DNA of 64,000 nt from NCBI RefSeq assembly GCF_000024365.1, contig NC_013235.1, forward strand, positions 558,001-622,000, given 5' to 3'. The DNA comes from Nakamurella multipartita DSM 44233 (lineage in GTDB: Bacteria; Actinomycetota; Actinomycetes; Mycobacteriales; Nakamurellaceae). The notes below the pieces were generated by a model, which did no database searches, was not told the origin of the DNA, and saw only the letters and a program-made list of their open reading frames with translations. Both the position numbers and the translations under genes were made by a program. Shown in pieces: positions 50,609 through 59,771 of this stretch (position 1 is the first letter of the stretch; each line of letters opens with the position of its first letter).

Positions 50609-51181
50609 ATGGCGCTGGTGACCGTCGAGCAACTGGTCGGGGACCTCGGTGCTCTTGGTATCGCGCGGAGTTCGGTGGTACTCGCCCACACCTCGCTATC
50701 GCGGCTCGGCCGGGTCGTCGGCGGCGAACAGGCGGTCATCGCGGCGCTGCTGCAGGCCATCGGCCCGGCCGGGACGCTGGTGATGCCGTCGCAGTCCTGG
50801 CAGTTGTGCGACCCCGGTTACCTCGACGATCCCGACGTTCCTCCCGAGGTCTGGCCCCTCGTCCGTGACCACCTGCCCGCCTACGACCCCGCAGGCACGC
50901 CGACCCGGACGATGGGCGCGGTCGCGGAGTTGTTCCGCACCCTCCCCGGTGCGGTGCGCAGCCATCACCCCCACCGGTCGTTCGCCGCGCTGGGGCCGCA
51001 TGCCGCTGAGATCGTCGCGGTGCACGATCTGGACTGCCCCAACGGCGAGCGATCACCCCTCAAGACGATGTACGACCTCGACTCGTGGACGCTGCTGCTC
51101 GGGGTGGGCGGCCGTCCTGAGGTTCTCAGGCCCGGCCGCGCAGCGCGGCGGTCACGATCGCCAGCGCCTCATCTCGGCTGA
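50609..51181 (+). pseudogene. Aminoglycoside N(3)-acetyltransferase-like protein, 3'-truncated
   Basis: A strong ribosome-binding site (GGAGGAGGG) precedes the ATG. The first about 165 residues match AAC(3) enzymes: SSVVLAHTSLSRLG, GPAGTLVMPSQSW, GTPTRTMGAVAELFR, VRSHHPHRSFAALGPHA, NGERSPLKTMYDLDSWTLLLGVG. Homology then stops at about 51115; the last residues (RPGRAARRSRSPAPHLG) are simply the antisense of the neighbouring gene. Full-length enzymes have about 260 residues, so the acetyl-CoA/active-site C terminus is missing and activity is doubtful. Confidence 0.8.
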
Positions 51182-51488
51182 CCCCGAGACGGTCGACGGT
51201 CGTGACGTAGTCCGCCGCCGCGGCGGCCACCCGAGTCCGGCTGGCGTCACCGCTGGCGGCGACGAAGGTGCCGGCGCGACCACGAGTTTCGATCATGCCG
51301 GCCGTCTCCAACTCGCGGTAGGCACGGGCGACGGTGTTGGTGGCCAGGCTCAGGTCAGCGGCCAGCGCACGCACGGTCGGCAGCTTGGTGCCGACCGGCA
51401 ACGTGCCATCGGCGATGCGGTGGGCGAGCTGGGCACGCACCTGTTCGAACGGCGGAACCGCGGACTCGGGGTCGATCACCACGTTCAT
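51126..51488 (-). CDS. Short GntR-family (YtrA-like) transcriptional regulator
   Basis: About 120 residues from ATG 51488; an ATG at 51497 is an alternative. The N-terminal winged helix is complete (PPFEQVRAQLAHRIADGTLP, then LPTVRALAADLSLATNTVARAYRELE, GRAGTFV). The short helical tail (about 45 residues) is typical of YtrA-like regulators that lack a ligand domain and usually control ABC transporters; none is adjacent here. The 3' end overlaps the broken acetyltransferase frame on the other strand. Confidence 0.87.
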   Translation of the reverse strand: MNVVIDPESAVPPFEQVRAQLAHRIADGTLPVGTKLPTVRALAADLSLATNTVARAYRELETAGMIETRGRAGTFVAASGDASRTRVAAAAADYVTTVDRLGVSRDEALAIVTAALRGRA

Positions 51489-51540
51489 GCCGGCCATTGT
51501 GGTGCACCGGATCCGCAATCCGACGCGGCGACGGTGTCGT

Positions 51541-51921
51541 TCAGTCCCGGGCGATGACGGAGAAGATGTTGCCGGCGGGGTCGGTGAACCAGGCGATGTC
51601 GGGGCCGTTGCCGCGCATCACCCCGTCTTCGTCCTGCGGCATGCCGGGGTAGCGCTCGAAGCGCACCCCGCGGCCGGTCAGTTCACGCACCGCCGCGCCG
51701 ACGTCGGCGACCGGGAAGTTCAGCACGGTGTAGCTCGCCGGCTCATGGTTCGGCCTCGGGTAGACCAGCACATTCGTGTCACCACCCAGGTGCAGGGTGA
51801 GCAGACCGCCCATCTCGGTGTTCTGCTCGACCCGCAGTCCGAGCACGTCGGTGTAGAAGCGTCGGGCCGTCTCCACATCGGAGACCGCGAATCCGCTGAA
51901 GGCGGGGCTGTCGGTCAGCAT
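51541..51921 (-). CDS. VOC-superfamily (glyoxalase/bleomycin-resistance-like) protein
   Basis: A 126-residue single VOC domain: [25 protein letters not shown], then [29 protein letters not shown] and [26 protein letters not shown] tract eight bases before the ATG at 51921 fixes the start, although the frame is open further upstream. The substrate is unknown. It follows the VWA gene on the same strand after 53 bases. Confidence 0.88.
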   Translation of the reverse strand: MLTDSPAFSGFAVSDVETARRFYTDVLGLRVEQNTEMGGLLTLHLGGDTNVLVYPRPNHEPASYTVLNFPVADVGAAVRELTGRGVRFERYPGMPQDEDGVMRGNGPDIAWFTDPAGNIFSVIARD

Positions 51922-51974
51922 GAGGTTCTCCCTTCCTTGGTCGTCCCCAGGCAGACCGGCCCGGCGGCCCGAAC

Positions 51975-53918
51975 TCATCGCCGATGCCGCAAGTAGTCGG
52001 CGACCACCGAGGCCCCGAGCCCGTCCAGGTCGGGGGCGACCACCCGGCCGCCGCAGCGGCGAGCCAGTTTGTCGGTGAACAGGGCCAACCGCGGGTCGTC
52101 ACCGAGGATGAAGAAGGTGACGGCGGCGCGCAGCCCGGTCAGCCGGTCCAGTTCGCCCACCGTCGCATGCACCGTCTCCGGATCCGGCGGGTACGAGAAG
52201 TGCGGCGAGCCATCGGGTTCCAGGTGCGCGGTGGGTTCGCCGTCGGTCACCACCAGGACCACCGGGGTGGCATCGGGGTGCCGCCGCAGGTGCGCGCCGG
52301 CCAGCAGCAGCGCGTGGTGCAGGTTGGTGCCCTGCACGTAGGCACCCTCCAGCCCGACCAGCTGCCCCAGCTCGACCTTCTCGGCGTGCCGGCCGAAGGT
52401 GATCAGGGCCAGGTCGTCCCCGCGGAACCGGGTGGAGATCAGCTGGTGCAGGGCCAGGGCGGTGCGTTTCATCGGCACCCACCGGCCCTCCTGCACCATC
52501 GACCAGGAGGTATCCACGCACAGCGCCACCGCGGCGCGGGCCCGTCGCTCGGTCTCCACGACCTCGACATCGGTGACGTCCAGCACTCGGGGATCGCCGC
52601 CGGCCCGCCGCACCTGGGCGTTGAGCAGGGTCCGCGGCACGTGCCACGGTTCGGTGTCGCCGAAGGCCCACGGCCGGGTCGCCCCGGAGGCCTCGCCGGC
52701 CGGCCCGGACCGACGGGTCTCCCGCTCCCCGGAGCGGCCGGCGACCTGGTCCGCGATGTCGCGCAACGCGGTCTGGCCCAACCGGCGCAGTGCCTTGGGG
52801 GACAGCTGCAGGGAGCCGTCGGCGGCCCGCTCGAGCAGGCCCTGTTCGCGCAGTTCACGTTCCAGCTCGGCCAGCGCCCGGGCGTCCACCCGGGCCTGCT
52901 CGCCCAGCACGTCCTGCAGCAGGTCCAGGTCGATGTCGTCCAGGCTGGCGCCCGGGTAGCCCTGGGCGAGTTGCTCGCCCAGCGACTCCAGCCGGCCCAG
53001 CTCCTCCAGGGCTCGGGTGGCCTCGCCCATGCCCATCGGGTTGTCGCCGCGGAACCTGCCGGAGCCGTCCCAGTCCTGGCCGGGCCGTAACTGCTGCAGC
53101 ATCGCGTCCAGCTGGGCCAGCGACTGCGCCAGCCGGGGATCGCCGAACGCCTGCTCGGTCAGCGCGGCCAGCTCGGCCCGCTGGTCGGCCGACAGTGAGT
53201 TCATCATCCGTTGCGCCGCCGCGGATCTGGCCGCGAGCACGTCGATCAGCTCGTCGGTGGTGCGCGGTTGCTCGGGGAAGAAGTGGCCGTGCCGGTTCAT
53301 GAACTCGCCGAACCGCTCGGTGGTGTCCTCCAGCCGGGCGTGCGCCGACAGCAACTCGTTGAGGTCGGCCAGCATGTCCCGGATGGCTTGGACGTCCTGC
53401 GATGTCGCGTTCTCCAGCGCCTGTTTCATGCCGGCGAACCGCTGGTCGAGCATCTCCCGCCCCAGCAGGTCGCGGATCTGCTCGTAGGCGGCCCGCCCGT
53501 CGGGGGACTGCCAGTCGTAATTCTCCAGCTCGCGGACGGCGCCGGCGGCGTCGGTGGGCAACGCGTCCAGCTGCAGCTCGCCGAACCGCGCGTCGTCCGA
53601 ATCCTGGCGGGCCAGCGCCTTTCGCTCGGCGGTCAGCGCCCGGTCGAGCAGTTCCCGGACCTGCTGCAGGGTGCCGTCGAGCCGGTTGTTGCGTTGCAGT
53701 TCCCGCCGCCGCTGCCACAACTGGCGGGTCAGCTCGTCCAGCCCGCGCCGTTCGCCCAGCCCGCGGCGCAGCAGTTCCTGCAGGGCCTGCCGCGGAGAGC
53801 TGCCGTCCAGCACGTCGGCGCCGATCCGGTCGATTGCCTCGCGCAGGTCGAACGGCGGCGCGAGCGGGTCCGGGCCGCCGTCGTAGGCCCGGTAGGAATA
53901 CCGGCGACGTGCGGTCAT
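51975..53918 (-). CDS. VWA-domain protein (MoxR partner)
   Basis: A 647-residue cytoplasmic protein. The first 450 residues are rich in long charged helices ([35 protein letters not shown]) and the C-terminal 200 residues form a von Willebrand A domain with the MIDAS motif VDTSWSM, the TNLHHAL threonine region and [10 protein letters not shown]. Its gene follows the MoxR/Mg-chelatase-like ATPase gene by three bases, and such AAA-VWA pairs act as metal-insertion or protein-remodelling machines. The client is unknown. Confidence 0.88.
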   Translation of the reverse strand: MTARRRYSYRAYDGGPDPLAPPFDLREAIDRIGADVLDGSSPRQALQELLRRGLGERRGLDELTRQLWQRRRELQRNNRLDGTLQQVRELLDRALTAERKALARQDSDDARFGELQLDALPTDAAGAVRELENYDWQSPDGRAAYEQIRDLLGREMLDQRFAGMKQALENATSQDVQAIRDMLADLNELLSAHARLEDTTERFGEFMNRHGHFFPEQPRTTDELIDVLAARSAAAQRMMNSLSADQRAELAALTEQAFGDPRLAQSLAQLDAMLQQLRPGQDWDGSGRFRGDNPMGMGEATRALEELGRLESLGEQLAQGYPGASLDDIDLDLLQDVLGEQARVDARALAELERELREQGLLERAADGSLQLSPKALRRLGQTALRDIADQVAGRSGERETRRSGPAGEASGATRPWAFGDTEPWHVPRTLLNAQVRRAGGDPRVLDVTDVEVVETERRARAAVALCVDTSWSMVQEGRWVPMKRTALALHQLISTRFRGDDLALITFGRHAEKVELGQLVGLEGAYVQGTNLHHALLLAGAHLRRHPDATPVVLVVTDGEPTAHLEPDGSPHFSYPPDPETVHATVGELDRLTGLRAAVTFFILGDDPRLALFTDKLARRCGGRVVAPDLDGLGASVVADYLRHRR

Positions 53919-53921
53919 CGG

Positions 53922-55316
53922 TCAGCCGTACTGGACGGTGTCGTCATCGGCGCTCTTGGCCAGCTTTCGGGTGAGAAAGAGCAGTTCGAGGGCAAGTTCG
54001 GCGGCGGAGGCCATCGGTCCGGGATCCTCGGTGCCGGCCGCGCCGAGCCGGGTGGCCACGTCGGTGACGGTGGCTACCGGAGGCAGCGAGGCGACCACCG
54101 CGGCCGCCGGGACCAGATCCCCGGTGCGCACCGGGGTGGCGGTCACCGCCTCGGCCAGCGGGGTCAGATCGACCCCGCGCAACGCCCGGCGCGCGGTGTC
54201 GGCCGTGGCCCGCCGCAGCAGGTGTTCCAGGATCTCGTCCTCCCGGCCCTCCTCCCCGGCGGCGAACTCCAGCTTGCCGCGCAGCACCGATGGCACCGAG
54301 AGCAGGTCGACCGGCCGTGCGGTGGCCGTGCTTTCGCGGGACAGCGCGGCCCGGCGCAGCGCCGCGGCGGCCACCGTCTCCGCCGCGGCGACCGAGAATC
54401 GGGCCGACACACCGGATCCCTGGTCGATCGCGGAGGATTCACGCAGCAGCCGGGTGAACCGGGCCAGGATCTCCAGCAGGTGCTCGGGTACCGCGGCCAC
54501 CAGGTGGGCCTCCTGCCGGATGACCGCGACCTCGTCGGACAGCTCCAGCGGGTAGTGGGTGCGGATCTCGGCGCCGAACCGGTCCTTGAGCGGGGTGATG
54601 ATGCGGCCGCGGTTGGTGTAGTCCTCCGGGTTGGCCGAGGCGACAAGCAGCACGTCCAGCGGCAGCCGCAGGGTGTAGCCGCGGACCTGGATGTCCCGCT
54701 CCTCCATCACGTTGAGCAGCGAAACCTGAATGCGCTCGGCCAGATCGGGCAACTCGTTGATCGCGATGATGCCCCGGTGCGCGCGCGGGACCAGGCCGTA
54801 ATGGATGGTTTCGGGATCGCCCAGGGAGCGACCCTCGGCGACCTTGACCGGGTCGACGTCGCCGATCAGGTCGGCCACGGCCGTGTCCGGGGTGGCCAGC
54901 TTCTCCGCGTACCGCTGGGACCGGTGCCGCCAGGCCACCGGCAGGTCATCGCCCAGGTCGTTGGCCCGTCGGACCGAGACCGGGGTGATCGGCTCGTACG
55001 GATGCTCGCCGAGATCGGAACCCTCGATGACGGGGGACCATTCGTCCAGCAGCAACGGCAGGGTGCGCAGCAGCCGGGTCTTGCCCTGCCCGCGTTCGCC
55101 CAGCAGCACGATGTCGTGGCCGGCCAGCAGGGCTCGCTCCAGCTGCGGCAGCACGGTGGTGTCGAAGCCGACGATGCCCGACCACGGGTTGACGCCGGAA
55201 CGCAGCGAGAGCATCAGGTTTTCTCGGATCTCGTCCCGGACCCCACGCAGCCGGTGGCCGGACGCGCGCAGCGCCCCGAGGGTCCGCGGCAGATCCGCGG
55301 GTGCGGTGATCGTCAC
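53922..55316 (-). CDS. MoxR/magnesium-chelatase ChlI-like AAA ATPase
   Basis: A 464-residue AAA+ ATPase from a GTG start with GGGAG just upstream. Motifs are Walker A LLGERGQGKTRLLR (about residue 72), the chelatase-type Walker B and adjacent segment GIIAINELPDLAERIQVSLL, sensor 1 VLLVASANPEDYTNRG, and PLKDRFGAEIRTHYP (arginine finger zone). It is immediately followed by the VWA gene. The pair resembles ChlI/ChlD-type partners but no chlorophyll or cobalamin genes are nearby, so a general remodelling role is inferred. Confidence 0.9.
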   Translation of the reverse strand: MTITAPADLPRTLGALRASGHRLRGVRDEIRENLMLSLRSGVNPWSGIVGFDTTVLPQLERALLAGHDIVLLGERGQGKTRLLRTLPLLLDEWSPVIEGSDLGEHPYEPITPVSVRRANDLGDDLPVAWRHRSQRYAEKLATPDTAVADLIGDVDPVKVAEGRSLGDPETIHYGLVPRAHRGIIAINELPDLAERIQVSLLNVMEERDIQVRGYTLRLPLDVLLVASANPEDYTNRGRIITPLKDRFGAEIRTHYPLELSDEVAVIRQEAHLVAAVPEHLLEILARFTRLLRESSAIDQGSGVSARFSVAAAETVAAAALRRAALSRESTATARPVDLLSVPSVLRGKLEFAAGEEGREDEILEHLLRRATADTARRALRGVDLTPLAEAVTATPVRTGDLVPAAAVVASLPPVATVTDVATRLGAAGTEDPGPMASAAELALELLFLTRKLAKSADDDTVQYG

Positions 55317-55438
55317 GCTCCCGACGCTACGCCCGCCGCCCGCGGGCCCGGGGGAGTTGTTCGCCCTCGGCGGACGGCCAAACCCACTCGCTCCGGCCGC
55401 GCCCGGCACCGGAACCGTCGCCTTCGTAGACTCGTGCC

Positions 55439-55654
55439 ATGGCGAAGCGAAAGTGGTCCGAACTGAGCACTCCGGCGAAGGTGGGGGTGGTCGGGTTGGC
55501 GGCCGTCGAGGCCGTGGTCACCACGATCGCCGCCCGCGACCTGGCCGGCCGCACGGATTCCCAGGTCAACGGGCCCCGCTGGCTGTGGCGGGTCGCGTTC
55601 TTCGTACAGCCCTTCGGCCCGGCCGGCTACCTGCTCTTCGGCCGCAAACGCTGA
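55439..55654 (+). CDS. Small PLDc_N-like membrane protein
   Basis: A 71-residue protein, MAKRKWSELSTPAKVGVVG onwards, with two short hydrophobic stretches (VGVVGLAAVEAVVTTIAA and WRVAFFVQPFGPAGYLLFG). The W-x5-Q-P-F-G-P-x-x-Y-L-x-F-G-R-K ending resembles the phospholipase-D-nuclease N-terminal membrane domain. The role is unknown. It ends 16 bases before the second copy of the 184-bp palindromic repeat. Confidence 0.75.
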   Translation: MAKRKWSELSTPAKVGVVGLAAVEAVVTTIAARDLAGRTDSQVNGPRWLWRVAFFVQPFGPAGYLLFGRKR

Positions 55655-55670
55655 CCCGGCCCCCGGTGTC

Positions 55671-55854
55671 CCGCGCGGATCAACTACGCCGGCGCGGCTG
55701 AAGTCGTCGATTCCCTTCACTTCCGTCACTTCTGGTGCGGTTTGATCCGCGCAGCCTCTGCGGTGGATCCCCGCGCGGATGAAGTCGTTGATTCCTGCCC
55801 CACCGGTCACATCTGGTGCGGTTTCATCCGCGCCGGCGTAGTTGATCCGCGCGG
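55671..55854. repeat. 184-bp dispersed palindromic repeat, copy 2
   Basis: The same length as copy 1 and collinear with it. The 27-base ends 55671-55697 and 55828-55854 are perfect inverted repeats (start CCGCGCGGATCAACTACG). Internally two 61-bp units, 55692-55752 and 55773-55833, are homologous to each other; each begins GCGCGG(C/A)TGAAGTCGT and ends ATCCGCGC. GTTGATCC-type sequence repeats once more 31 bp further (55872, GTTGATTTACGCGG), running into the stop region of the minus-strand gene. Like copy 1 it lies between convergent genes. Confidence 0.88.
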
Positions 55855-55885
55855 TCAGGAGGGGCGGCGTGGTTGATTTACGCGG

Positions 55886-56893
55886 TTAGGAGGGGCCGGC
55901 GTCGGGGGTCGGGGTTGCCGCGCGGCGGGCCCGCGCCCGGCGTTTGCCCTCGTGCATGGCCGCCACCCGGGCCACCGGGATCGTCCGGCCGTGCTCGACC
56001 AGCTCGGCCGGTAACCGCTGCGGCGGCGGCATCGAGGCCCGCCACGGATCGGCGTCGCCGAGCCGGGCCGCCGCGTTGCCGATGGTGAAGTCCGACGGAT
56101 GGCAGCGGTCCAGTTCGGCCCACGACACGGGAAACGAGACCGGCAGGCCCGGCCGCAGCCGCGGGCTGTAGGCGGCGACCACGGTCGCCCCGCCCGAGCG
56201 GGTGGCGTCGATGAACACCTTGCCCGCCCGGTCCTCGACGATGTACGCGGTCGTGGCGACCTGCGGGTCCAACTGAGCGGCCCGCACGGCGATCGCCCGG
56301 GTGGCCGCCGCGGACTCCTCGACCTCGACGTCGTCGGTCAAGGGCACGAAGATGTGCACGCCCTTGGACCCGCTGGTCTTCACCGCGCCGGCCAGCCCCA
56401 GCTCGTCCAGGGTGCGCCGCACCAGGTGCGCGGTGGCCACCACCACGTCGAACCCCGCGCCGGGCGGCGGGTCCAGGTCCAGGATCAGGTGGGTCGGGCC
56501 GGTCCGGCCGACCGGGATGAGCGCCGGGTGGTACTCGACCGCCCGTTGGTTGGCGAACCACAGCAGCGTCCGGCGGTCGTTGCCCAGGGCGTAGCGGATC
56601 TCCCGGTGCGAGGCGTGCGCCCAGACGGTGGTGGTGGCGACCCAGTCCGGGGTGTACGTCGGCAGGTTCTTCTGCATGAACGGTGGCTGCCCGGGCCGTA
56701 CCCGCACCACCGACAGCGCGCGGTCGGCCAGCACCGGGATCAGCCGGTCGGCCACCGCGTCCAGGTAGTCGACCAGTTCCCGTTTGGTCTCCGGGCCGTC
56801 GGCCAGCGGCACGTCCAGGTTGGTCAGCTCGACCCCGTCGCGGGTCTCGGCCGGGCGCGGTCGTCGTCGGGGACGGGCGCTGTCCGGAGCCAT
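55886..56893 (-). CDS. LigD-type DNA polymerase/primase domain protein (NHEJ)
   Basis: A 335-residue stand-alone polymerase domain of the LigD family (archaeo-eukaryotic primase fold), which fills gaps and adds nucleotides in non-homologous end joining. Catalytic segments are visible: THLILDLDPPPGAGF (Asp-x-Asp), KTSGSKGVHIFVPL (Ser/Lys/His nucleotide contacts) and KVFIDATRSGGATVVAAYSP (third Asp). Neither a ligase domain nor ku is in the window. The ATG at 56893 starts just before a basic leader; longer frames run antisense through the next gene and are rejected. Confidence 0.92.
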   Translation of the reverse strand: MAPDSARPRRRPRPAETRDGVELTNLDVPLADGPETKRELVDYLDAVADRLIPVLADRALSVVRVRPGQPPFMQKNLPTYTPDWVATTTVWAHASHREIRYALGNDRRTLLWFANQRAVEYHPALIPVGRTGPTHLILDLDPPPGAGFDVVVATAHLVRRTLDELGLAGAVKTSGSKGVHIFVPLTDDVEVEESAAATRAIAVRAAQLDPQVATTAYIVEDRAGKVFIDATRSGGATVVAAYSPRLRPGLPVSFPVSWAELDRCHPSDFTIGNAAARLGDADPWRASMPPPQRLPAELVEHGRTIPVARVAAMHEGKRRARARRAATPTPDAGPS

Positions 56894-56938
56894 GCCCCGA
56901 ACGGTAGTCCCGACCGGGCCGGCACCGGGTGACCTAGG

Positions 56939-57847
56939 GTGGCCGGTGTGCGCAAAGCCCCCCTGCCGGTCCGGGACGGGCTCAATCCCAGCCGGATCCG
57001 GCTGCCCGACGAGGGCTCGGGCACGGTGGTCGAGTACCTGCTGGAGCGGTTCGCCGCGGACGCCACCCGGGTCCGGGAGAAGGTCGACGCCGGTGAGGTG
57101 GTCGACGGCGAGGGCCGGGTGGTCGACCCATCGACGCCGCTGACGTCGTCCCAGTGGGTCTTTCTGTACCGCGACCCGGCGCCCGAACCGCGGGTGCCGT
57201 TCGAGATCGAGATCCTCCACCGGGACAGCGATCTGCTCGTCGTGGACAAGCCGCACTTCCTGGCCACCATGCCCCGCGGGCTGCACATCGTGGAGTCCGC
57301 CCTGGTTCGGTTGCGGCGCGAGCTGGACCTGCCCGAGCTCAGCCCGATCCACCGGCTGGACCGGGTGACCGCCGGCGTGCTGGTGTTCTCGCTGCGACCG
57401 GCCAACCGCGGCGCGTACCAGACCCTGTTCGCCCAGCGGAAGGTCACCAAGTACTACGAGGCGGTCGCCGGCCACCGGGCCGACCTGACGCTGCCCACCA
57501 CCGTCGAGTCGCGGATCGTCAAGTTTCGGGGAACGCCCACCGCGCAACAGGTTCCGGGGGAGCCGAATGCCCGCACGGTGGTCGAACGGCTTGCTGCCCG
57601 CGGCGAGCGCGCCCTGTACGGGTTGCATCCGCACACCGGCAAGGTGCATCAGCTGCGCCTGCACATGACGTCGTTGGGGGTGCCGATCGTCGGCGACAAC
57701 TTCTACCCGACCCTGCTGGACACCCCGCGTGACGACTACTCCGACCCGCTGCAGCTGCTGGCCAGGTCGATCGAGTTCCCGGACCCGTTCACCGGCCGGC
57801 GGCGCCGGTTTGAGAGCCGCCGCACCCTGGCCGCCTGGCCCGGCTGA
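56939..57847 (+). CDS. RluA-family pseudouridine synthase
   Basis: A 302-residue enzyme isomerising uridine in rRNA or tRNA. The catalytic motif HRLDRVTAGVLVF contains the active Asp; other family segments are DLLVVDKPHFLATMP, KYYEAVAGH and LHPHTGKVHQLRLHM. No separate S4 domain is recognised, although residues 30-75 (TVVEYLLERFAADA..VREKVDAGEV) resemble an S4-like N terminus. GTG 56939 and GTG 56948 are both possible starts. The target nucleotide is unknown. Confidence 0.9.
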   Translation: MAGVRKAPLPVRDGLNPSRIRLPDEGSGTVVEYLLERFAADATRVREKVDAGEVVDGEGRVVDPSTPLTSSQWVFLYRDPAPEPRVPFEIEILHRDSDLLVVDKPHFLATMPRGLHIVESALVRLRRELDLPELSPIHRLDRVTAGVLVFSLRPANRGAYQTLFAQRKVTKYYEAVAGHRADLTLPTTVESRIVKFRGTPTAQQVPGEPNARTVVERLAARGERALYGLHPHTGKVHQLRLHMTSLGVPIVGDNFYPTLLDTPRDDYSDPLQLLARSIEFPDPFTGRRRRFESRRTLAAWPG

Positions 57848-57868
57848 CCCCCGGGCACCCGGGCACCC

Positions 57869-57944
57869 GAGTTGATCATGGCGTTCTCTGCTCGACACGC
57901 CGACGACACGCCGACCGCGCGACAGAGATTGCCATGATCAACTC
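57869..57944. repeat. Palindromic element with GTTGATCATGGC ends
   Basis: GAGTTGATCATGGC at 57869 and its exact complement GCCATGATCAACTC at 57931 bound a 76-bp element; the next bases (GTTCTCTG against AATCTCTG) extend the symmetry imperfectly. It fills most of the 118-bp gap between the pseudouridine synthase gene and glsA. It may act as terminator or as a small non-autonomous repeat; its GTTGATC core is shared with the 184-bp family. Confidence 0.7.
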
Positions 57945-57965
57945 CAAGGGTAAGGGAGCGGGCGG

Positions 57966-59771
57966 ATGAAATCGCTGGTGCAGGACTACATCGACGGGGT
58001 GTACCGGGACCTGACCGGGGAGCGGTCGGGGTCGGTGGCCGACTACATCCCCGAGCTGGCGGTGGTCGACCCGGACTCGTTCGCGATCTGCCTGGCCACC
58101 AGCGACGGCTACGTCTACGAGGCCGGGGACAGCCGCAAGAAGTTCGCGATCCAGTCGATCTCCAAGCCCTTCACCTACGCCCTGGCCCTGGCCGACCGGG
58201 GGCTGGCCGCGGTGGCCACCAAGGTCGACGTCGAACCGTCGGGCGAACCGTTCAACGAGATCAGCCTGGACCCGGTCACCGAACGCCCACGCAACCCGAT
58301 GATCAACGCGGGGGCGATCACGTCCGCCTCGCTGGTCGCCGGCGCGACCGTGGCCGAACGGTTCGAGCGGATCCGCCGGTTCTACTCCCGCTTCGCCGGC
58401 CGTGAGCTGACCCTGAACGAGTCGATGTTCGAGTCCGAGGACCGCACCGGCAACCGCAACCGGGCGATCGGCTACCTGCTGCGCGAGTACGGGATCCTCG
58501 AGGAGGACCCGCAGACCACCCTGGGGGTGTACTTCCGGCAGTGCTCGATCGAGGTCGACTGCCGGGACCTGAGCCTGATGGCGGCCACGCTGGCCGACAG
58601 CGGCGTGCACCCGGTCAGCGGGGACCGGGTGCTCGACGCCGGCCTGAACGAGCGGGTGCTGTCGGTGATGACCACCTGCGGCATGTACAACGCGGCCGGC
58701 GACTGGGTGACCGAGGTCGGGCTGCCGGCCAAGAGCGGCGTCGGCGGCGGCATCCTGGCCGTGCTGCCCGGCCAGCTCGGGCTCGCGGTGTTCTCCCCGC
58801 GGCTGGACGAGCACGGCAACAGCGTGCGCGGCGTCCGATCGTGCCGGCGGATCTCCAAGGACCTGGAGCTGCACTTCATGCACGTCAGCCGGGCCGCGCG
58901 GTCCGCGGTCCGGGCGTCCTACGACGTGATCGACCGGCCGTCCCGGCGCCGGCGCAGCCCGGCCGAGCACGACCTGCTGCTCCGGGTCGGCCAGCGGGCC
59001 CGGATCTACGAGCTGCACGGCGACCTGCTGTTCGCCGGGGCCGAGTCGGTGGTCCGCAAGCTGACCCTGGACGCCGACGAGCTGGACGTGATCGTGCTGG
59101 ACATCCGCGGCGTCGACGAGACCGCCGCGGTCACCCGGACGATGATGCGCACCGTGCGGGACTGGCTGCGGGCCGACGGAGTGGAGGCGGTGATCGTCGA
59201 TCCGCAGTCGACCGTGCTGGAACTGGACCCCGACCCGGCCAAGCGGCTGCGGCACTTCGGCGACCTGAACGAGGCCGTCGGCTACGCCGAGGACGTGTTG
59301 CTGGCCCGGCACGCCGGGGCCGATGCCCAGGCCCGGGCGATCCCGATCCGCGACCATCCCCTGCTCAGCGGGCTGCCGCCGGAGCAGCTCGAGGCGATCG
59401 TGACCCGGCTGGTGCCGCACACCTACGATGCCGGCGACTCCGTCGTGCGCAGCGGCGATCCGACCCAGGGCCTGTTCCTGATCACCGCCGGACCGGTCGA
59501 GGTCAGCGTGGAGCTGGCCGGCACCCGGCACCACCTGTCGATGTTCACCGCCGGCACGACGTTCGGTGTCGCCTACGCGGTGGCCGGTCGGGAGTACGAC
59601 GTGGACGCCACCGCTCAGGGTGAGGTGGCGGCGATGGTCCTGCCGGCGCCGGCCATCGCCGAGCTGACCGCCACCGCGCCGGACTTGATGCTGACCCTGA
59701 TGAGCCGGCTGGTCACCGGCGCGTTCGACCATCTGGACTGGGTGACGCGGGCGCTGGTGTCCCCGAGCTGA
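57966..59771 (+). CDS. glsA: Glutaminase A fused to STAS and cyclic-nucleotide-binding domains
   Basis: A 601-residue protein. Residues 1-310 are a serine-dependent glutaminase (glutamine to glutamate plus ammonia): QSISKPF (Ser-x-x-Lys), RNPMINAGAI, ESEDRTGNRNRAIGYLL, MTTCGMYNAAGDW, LPAKSGVGGGI. Residues about 345-450 are STAS-like (ARIYELHGDLLFAGAE, VIVLDIRGVDETAAV). Residues about 455-590 are cNMP-binding-like (HPLLSGLPPEQLEAIV, GLFLITAGPVEVSVE, TTFGVAYAVAGREYDVDATA). Plain glutaminases have about 310 residues. AAGGGAG precedes the ATG. Control of glutaminase activity by a ligand or partner is inferred. Confidence 0.93.
   Translation: MKSLVQDYIDGVYRDLTGERSGSVADYIPELAVVDPDSFAICLATSDGYVYEAGDSRKKFAIQSISKPFTYALALADRGLAAVATKVDVEPSGEPFNEISLDPVTERPRNPMINAGAITSASLVAGATVAERFERIRRFYSRFAGRELTLNESMFESEDRTGNRNRAIGYLLREYGILEEDPQTTLGVYFRQCSIEVDCRDLSLMAATLADSGVHPVSGDRVLDAGLNERVLSVMTTCGMYNAAGDWVTEVGLPAKSGVGGGILAVLPGQLGLAVFSPRLDEHGNSVRGVRSCRRISKDLELHFMHVSRAARSAVRASYDVIDRPSRRRRSPAEHDLLLRVGQRARIYELHGDLLFAGAESVVRKLTLDADELDVIVLDIRGVDETAAVTRTMMRTVRDWLRADGVEAVIVDPQSTVLELDPDPAKRLRHFGDLNEAVGYAEDVLLARHAGADAQARAIPIRDHPLLSGLPPEQLEAIVTRLVPHTYDAGDSVVRSGDPTQGLFLITAGPVEVSVELAGTRHHLSMFTAGTTFGVAYAVAGREYDVDATAQGEVAAMVLPAPAIAELTATAPDLMLTLMSRLVTGAFDHLDWVTRALVSPS

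Noticed and set aside
57876-59732. A 618-codon minus-strand frame opposite glsA.
   Set aside because: glsA on the plus strand has complete catalytic motifs; the antisense frame is a codon-bias shadow rich in Gly, Arg, Val and His without motifs.
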